64,000 nt of DNA from Chamaecyparis obtusa. Taxonomy: Eukaryota > Streptophyta > Pinopsida > Cupressales > Cupressaceae. Shown here in pieces: positions 59,251 through 64,000 of this stretch (positions within the stretch are counted from its first letter, which is position 1; every line of letters begins with the position of its first letter). The stretch spans positions 129,001 to 193,000 of the forward strand of contig BSBK01003565.1 of the NCBI GenBank assembly GCA_027943335.1, read 5' to 3'. Below the pieces are notes generated by a model. The model was given only the letters and a program-made list of their open reading frames with translations. It ran no database searches and had not been told where the DNA came from. The translations under genes were made by a program, and so were the position numbers.

Positions 59251-61021
59251 TTGATGCAAGGGTGTCGTTGCGAGGTTTTCACACCATCACCCCGCAAATG
59301 AGGACCCCCTCTTTCCGCTTGGCAGTGGGGTAGTTGTCCCAAGTAGTCTTAGTTCAGTGGCAATTTTCAAGTCTTCGGGTCTAAGAGATGAATTTGAGCA
59401 ACTTTGGCTCGCTCAAGTCAAGTCAGTCAGGGATATGACTGAGAGCTGGGCCAAGCTAGTCAAGGATGTGGAAATGATGTCAAGAGATTTGTGATGAAAT
59501 GAATTATCCAAAGTATAAAAGGATGGAGTGAAGATGCAAAGCGAGAAGAGATAAAGTTTTAACCTGAAAGCGTGGAAAGTTGTGAAGATCCTGATTCCAA
59601 CCCAGGAAAAGTTTCTTATACTTAAATGTTATATTTTATGTTCAGCCCTAGCGCCTTATTTCCTCCCAATTTCCGCCCTTGGTATTCATGAGTGTGTCTT
59701 ATTTGGTCTCAATCTCCACCACGATTCACATGTTGCGCCCTATTCACTTGCCAATTACACCCACCTTGTGGGCATTCAAATTTGCTCAAGGGAGGATAGA
59801 TCAAATCGACCATGGGAAGAAGATCAACATTAAATGCTAATTGTAATCATTAAGGAGATGTATGCAATCAATCGAAGGGCACAAATTCAATCAGATGAAG
59901 AAGTGAATTAGGAAGATATTAACCAAGTGTGTGGAAAATCATCAAGTTGTGGATCAAATTCGAACTTGTTGGGCATCAAGAAATCAAAACAAAACATAAA
60001 CATAAGCACAAATTTGTTATTGGAAACCAGAATTGCAAGATCATTGAATTAGAAGAGTGAAAATCAGACTTTGACAAGCTCAAACATCTGCACATATGAG
60101 TTTTATATTCAGAATCTTGGCATTAATAGCGAGGTAAGTGTCTCTCCATATGGTCTTGCATGACAAGTCGAAGGCTGTAAGTGCATCATAGCTAAGGGGT
60201 TCGAATGAGATCAAATTGGTGTTTGAATTGCTTGAATCTAAATTCTTCAATTCATTTACACAAAATCAAGTCTTAAGGGTAGGAAGTTCAATCATGCATC
60301 TTGAATTAGACAATATGATCATTGAAAATTTTGTCATTATGAGCTTTAATTGTGTAAGCACTAACTCTCTCGAATAGATATCAAAATATGAAGTTCAAAT
60401 GATTAACAAAGTGATATTGTTTTGCGAAGTGAAATAGAGGCTGAATATGGAGCCAAGGCTCGAGTTGAAGTACAAGATGGAGATATTCAATAACATGTAA
60501 GGAATATGACAAGGATTTCAAGCAAAGTACAATGTGAAGACTTCATGCACCAGCAAACCACAAGTTGTTCATCAATCAAACAAGGTGCTTCTAAGTGGAA
60601 GATCAAATCAAAAAGATGCAAATTCAAAATCAGGTTCTTGTCCTCAAGATGGAATTTCAAAGTGCAAGTACAACATCGTAATCAAGTCTACAAGTCAAAG
60701 ATAGAGGAAATCATGGCAAACTTGAACTTCCTTTAAAAATCCAAGTTCAATTGGATCGATCCAACTACATGAAGTACATGATTTCTACAAATGCAAGACC
60801 ATGGTCAGGGCATCATGAAGACATCAAGATTTAGAGTACAAGATCAAGTTAATGAACATGTCAATAAGAAAGTTTCAAGGTGAAGAACTTCAAAGGACAA
60901 CTTCAAGAAGATGAAGCAATTTGGGAATATGAGCCATCACACTTGAAGTCTTGATAATGTTGAGTATCAAGAGATATTTTCTTATTACCAAAGGATTGAT
61001 CAAGTCTATAGGATAAGCATG
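59251..61021. other. purine-rich non-coding stretch before the 61-kb LTR
   Basis: 60400-60960 is dominated by caag, gaag and aagatg triplets on the plus strand, with short open frames only (60506-60736). It may belong to the same element as the following LTR or to a long U3 region. No motif is recognised. Confidence 0.35.
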
Positions 61022-62050
61022 TTGAGGTGGTGCTCGTTCATCTTCAACCAATCAGATCATGCCAAGTGTTCGCATAGAAGAACTCAACAATATTACGTCT
61101 AGATTGATTGAATTTGTTAATAGGGAAAAGGTCAAAGGAAATTATCTTCTCAAGGAAGATTTGTTGTAAGCCCATGTGGCATTTTATCATTGGCCCATTG
61201 ATTGGTGGCTTCTTTTATAAGCTTCTACCTAACCAATTTTCTCTTTGGTCAATCAAAGGCATTGTAATTTTCTTATTGGCCAACAAGGTGGTGCTTAATT
61301 GTAATTGGCTCAGCATTTAATGCTTGTAGCTAATAGTTGTACCAGGGTTGTGTTCACATAATCTGAGTCCTTGATCTTGAATTGATCTTGGCCACTCATT
61401 GTAATTCAACAACTATAAAAGGCCAAGGCCTTCTCATTTGTAACTCATCAGATAAGTTTTAAAGTAGAGGGAGAGACTTGTTGAAATTGTTGCTATAATA
61501 CTACCAAAATTATTCCTTCTTCATTGTTGGTTTTCATGGTAAATGTTTGTGACGTTCAAAGCATTACATTGTTTCTACATTTCCTCACTTAGAGTAGGAT
61601 TTGCTTATGTTGATTAGAAATATTGTTTAGTCAAATGGAAGACTTTTTGGATGCATCTTTGGCGAACTCACTTAGACCAAACCACTAGCTGCTTGTTGAT
61701 TGTAAGTTTGCCTTGTGTGGTCGAATGGCATATTTATGAGCTTTAGTTCAATTATTGCTTGCACATTGATATGCATCAATAGATGGTGTTAAAGGAATGG
61801 TAGTACTTTGAACATCTTACATTTATCTTAAAAGAATCGCACTACCTTAGTTGATGTCGATGGCTAAACTAAGTCTAGTAGAGTCACAAAGACATTCACA
61901 GATTCTTGCATTCTAGGAATAGATTTGATCTTTCTAAAACCTTATCCCTTTGCAGTTTCTTTGGTTAGAAGTAGTTGATAGCCATTAAATGAATAGCGTA
62001 AGTCCCTTTGTGATACCCAGCATATCACATCATTATAACAGAGTGAAAGT
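61022..62050 (+). repeat. LTR-like sequence with promoter
   Basis: Starting near TTGAGGTGGTGCTCG, it shares several blocks with the complement of 40492-41437 (ATCATGCCAAGTGT, cattggcccat, TTGGCCACTCATTGTAATT, cttctcatttgtaa, ctaccaaaattattc), in the opposite orientation. Ends are estimated: no partner LTR is inside the window. It is followed by an unknown ORF in the same orientation, so it is probably a 5' LTR. Confidence 0.5.
61414..61420 (+). promoter_or_regulatory. TATA box of the 61-kb LTR
   Basis: TATAAAA followed by ggccaaggcc, a layout expected of the U3/R border of an LTR. A transcript would start some 30 bases further on. Confidence 0.6.
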
Positions 62051-62399
62051 CCACAATTAGAAGGAACCTTGGGGTTATCTCATTTGATCACACAATTCAT
62101 AGACGTTGTTTAGCATATGAGTATCCTTATTCAAGAGAGAGTTGTAGATTTGGTGTTTCATCCCAGAAAATAAAGTATTTGATTTTGCATGTTGAAGTAG
62201 TCGCATAAAACTCACATCAACAAGTGTTAAAAGAGAAAAGTAACCCTAATTAAATCATTTCAAAGCATTTGTGGGAAAGAATAGGGGGTTTTGGAGCACA
62301 TAGAAGTGAAATTACAACGAAGGGATTAACTGCAGTAGACTCTGAGATTTTCTTAGAGACTATAAACCGGTATGCTCACTATCCTAATACTCCAATAGA

Positions 62400-63960
62400 T
62401 GCACTCTCCGCTCAAATTGAGCATTTTTTTTAACTTTTCAATCCAAAAACTATATGCCCTAGTCATTAGTCTGCCTGATTTTCCTAGACTCTAAAAACAT
62501 AAGTTTGAGCAAGAACTCAATCAAGATGAAGGACAAGTATCTCAAGTACAAGCATTTGTCAAGCTTATCCAATACATTGCCAAAAATTGGTGTCACAAGA
62601 CTAGGCCATATAGACTTAGGAGAATTCTAGGAAAGTATTAAAAGTCAAAATATATCCCCAATAACTCAAATTCTAGCAAAAAGTAGCCTACACGAAGCAA
62701 TTGCATTCCCTAATATTGTGCAATGCACAAACCTAGTCCTTCGGTGCATAAACCACTATGGTCCTAACTCCAGAGAAATAAGGACAAACAACAACAATAT
62801 TTTCGTCACCTTAGATAGAGGAACTATCAGTGGATGTTTCAAATTGCCAAAGAGAAGTCTATGTAGACTTTGATTTCTCATCATCACAAGCTTAGTTTAG
62901 TGAATAGAAAGGGTACTATATGAACACTATTGCAAGGGAGTAGTTTGTTGTTAACAAAAAACAAAAATCTCAATTGCCCAAGAATTTGCACCAATCACAT
63001 TTTAGAGATAAGATTTCAGATATATTACTGTTGATTCACTGACTGAGGAGAAATGTGAATACCCATGACTTTGAATATCAGATGTTCTTTGTGCAAATTA
63101 TTGTTGCAAGACAACAATATTTATCGGGCAACCCTCATCAATGATAGGTTGCACCATATAATTTTTGCCTTCTATATAGATAAATTCAGTTTCATGTCTT
63201 CCTACTTATTCTATGCCCTAGCATACACAAAACAACGGCCACAACTTCGACCTATAGAGGTTTTTGACAACCATATTCAAATATATGATTACAACCCTAA
63301 TCTATAGCTAGAAAGGAGCTACCACAAGTTTAGAAAGGTGAATAATGCATTCACCATAAAATTCGCCAGAGAACTACACGGGGATTTAGGCCAAAGGATT
63401 TCACCTTAGGCAATTCAATTAATGAACAAATATGGTAGCCATTTCATCCAATTCCCACCTTTTAAATTACCCAAATATGCAAAGGATAAATTAATCCTCA
63501 TTGAAATCTACAAACAAGTTGCTGGAGTAAAGAAAAGATGTGCAGAAAGAAAGAAGGCAAGTATCCAATTTCACCTTGGACTTAGACATTCTTCATGCCA
63601 AACCCGATTAGATGCTCTAAACATTGAGAGAGGTATTGTCAAGTATAATATTTCAACTTATGAAATGAGGTTTCCTCTTGACAAAAAGACTTTGTCAAGA
63701 AAAATTTGCAGCTAGGAACTGGTTTCCATCATTCTCCTCATATGGAAAATTATTGGGCAGACTATACTAATGACTATGATGTCAAGAAGAGAAATTGGAT
63801 GAAAATGACCCTGAAGCAAGTTGTAACTTTCAGACTGAATTAGGATATCCATCTATACCTATCACATTCAAACACAACCCGTAGTGCGCAAAGCTAGGAG
63901 CCTCAATACCTTGAGACAAGAACTACCATAGTCTTGAAAGGGACTCAAATCTAGCATGCA
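62400..63960 (+). pseudogene. fourth unknown retroelement-type ORF, cut by window end
   Basis: Broken plus-strand frames: QAFVKLIQYIAKNWCHKTRP (about 62547 on), HDFEYQMFFVQIIVARQQYL (about 63066 on), HHIIFAFYIDKFSFMSSYLF (63150), and MNKYGSHFIQFPPFKLPKYA then KDKLILIEIYKQVAGVKKRC (63422-63560). Frames shift several times. The last piece reads cleanly for 97 codons and has a Lys/Arg-rich stretch (VKKRCAERKKAS). No enzyme motif is visible. The position behind an LTR and the general look match the other unknown ORFs, but I saw no direct similarity to them. Confidence 0.5.
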
Positions 63961-64000
63961 AAGAAAAAGGCAGAAACTTCAAAGGTGTACCAAAGGAGAG

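Noticed and set aside
1..64000. Possible organelle or bacterial origin
   Set aside because: No operons, Shine-Dalgarno-led genes or plastid/mitochondrial genes; nested plant transposons and spliced exons point to nuclear DNA.

Overview
The window looks like intergenic, repeat-dominated chromosome from a large-genome seed plant. The inference rests on the element types: Copia-type LTR elements primed by initiator-Met tRNA, plant L1-clade LINE relics, plant DUF659-type hAT transposases, and terminal exons and introns with GT-AG borders. A conifer or other gymnosperm fits best, because several long-LTR non-autonomous families are layered here, but the species cannot be fixed from sequence alone. 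I see no rRNA, tRNA, CRISPR array or bacterial-style operon. Almost every coding region is a decayed transposon gene. The one segment that reads like a host gene is a terminal exon of an RNA-helicase-like protein (17080-17359, minus).

Layout. 1-2500: truncated Copia gag/protease relic and its LTR (minus). 4115-11555: an old LTR pair enclosing about 6 kb of non-coding, decayed interior, with a LINE tail inside it. 12557-15600: a LINE pseudogene with an internal tandem duplication of its RT region. 17080-17359: the helicase-like exon, followed upstream by a 396-bp tandem duplication. 20976-22150: an LTR-like copy related to the LTRs near 50 and 53 kb. 22911-28226: a broken ORF of roughly 1,400-1,500 codons of unknown function, interrupted by a 1.9-kb gag-only LTR element (a TR-GAG) with a perfect CTTTA target duplication. 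28580-29420: an array of imperfect hairpin repeats.

29621-46320 is a nested stack. A degenerate hAT-like gene was split by a second hAT transposon (29807-45384) with matching 16-bp terminal inverted repeats and a near-perfect 8-bp target duplication. That second hAT's transposase exon was then split by a 7.24-kb non-autonomous Copia-like element (32700-39940, duplication GAGAG). A further LTR-type insertion lies between its penultimate and last coding segments (about 40492-44800). 47524-54688 is another LTR element (duplication TATAG) with tandem arrays inside, and it contains a nested long-LTR element (49158-53783). 56438-57437 resembles a hAT-type MITE. 61022 to the end holds an LTR with a TATA box followed by a decayed ORF of unknown function.

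Main biological point: at least four separate LTR-type units here carry no recognisable reverse transcriptase or integrase but do carry long ORFs (about 450 to 1,500 codons) that I cannot assign. They depend on other elements for mobility. One of them (32700-39940) still has a gag with three CCHC knuckles ahead of an unknown ORF of about 1,000 codons. Premature stops whose original codon can be guessed are mostly CAG or TGG turned to TAG, the pattern expected from deamination of methylated cytosine in silenced elements.
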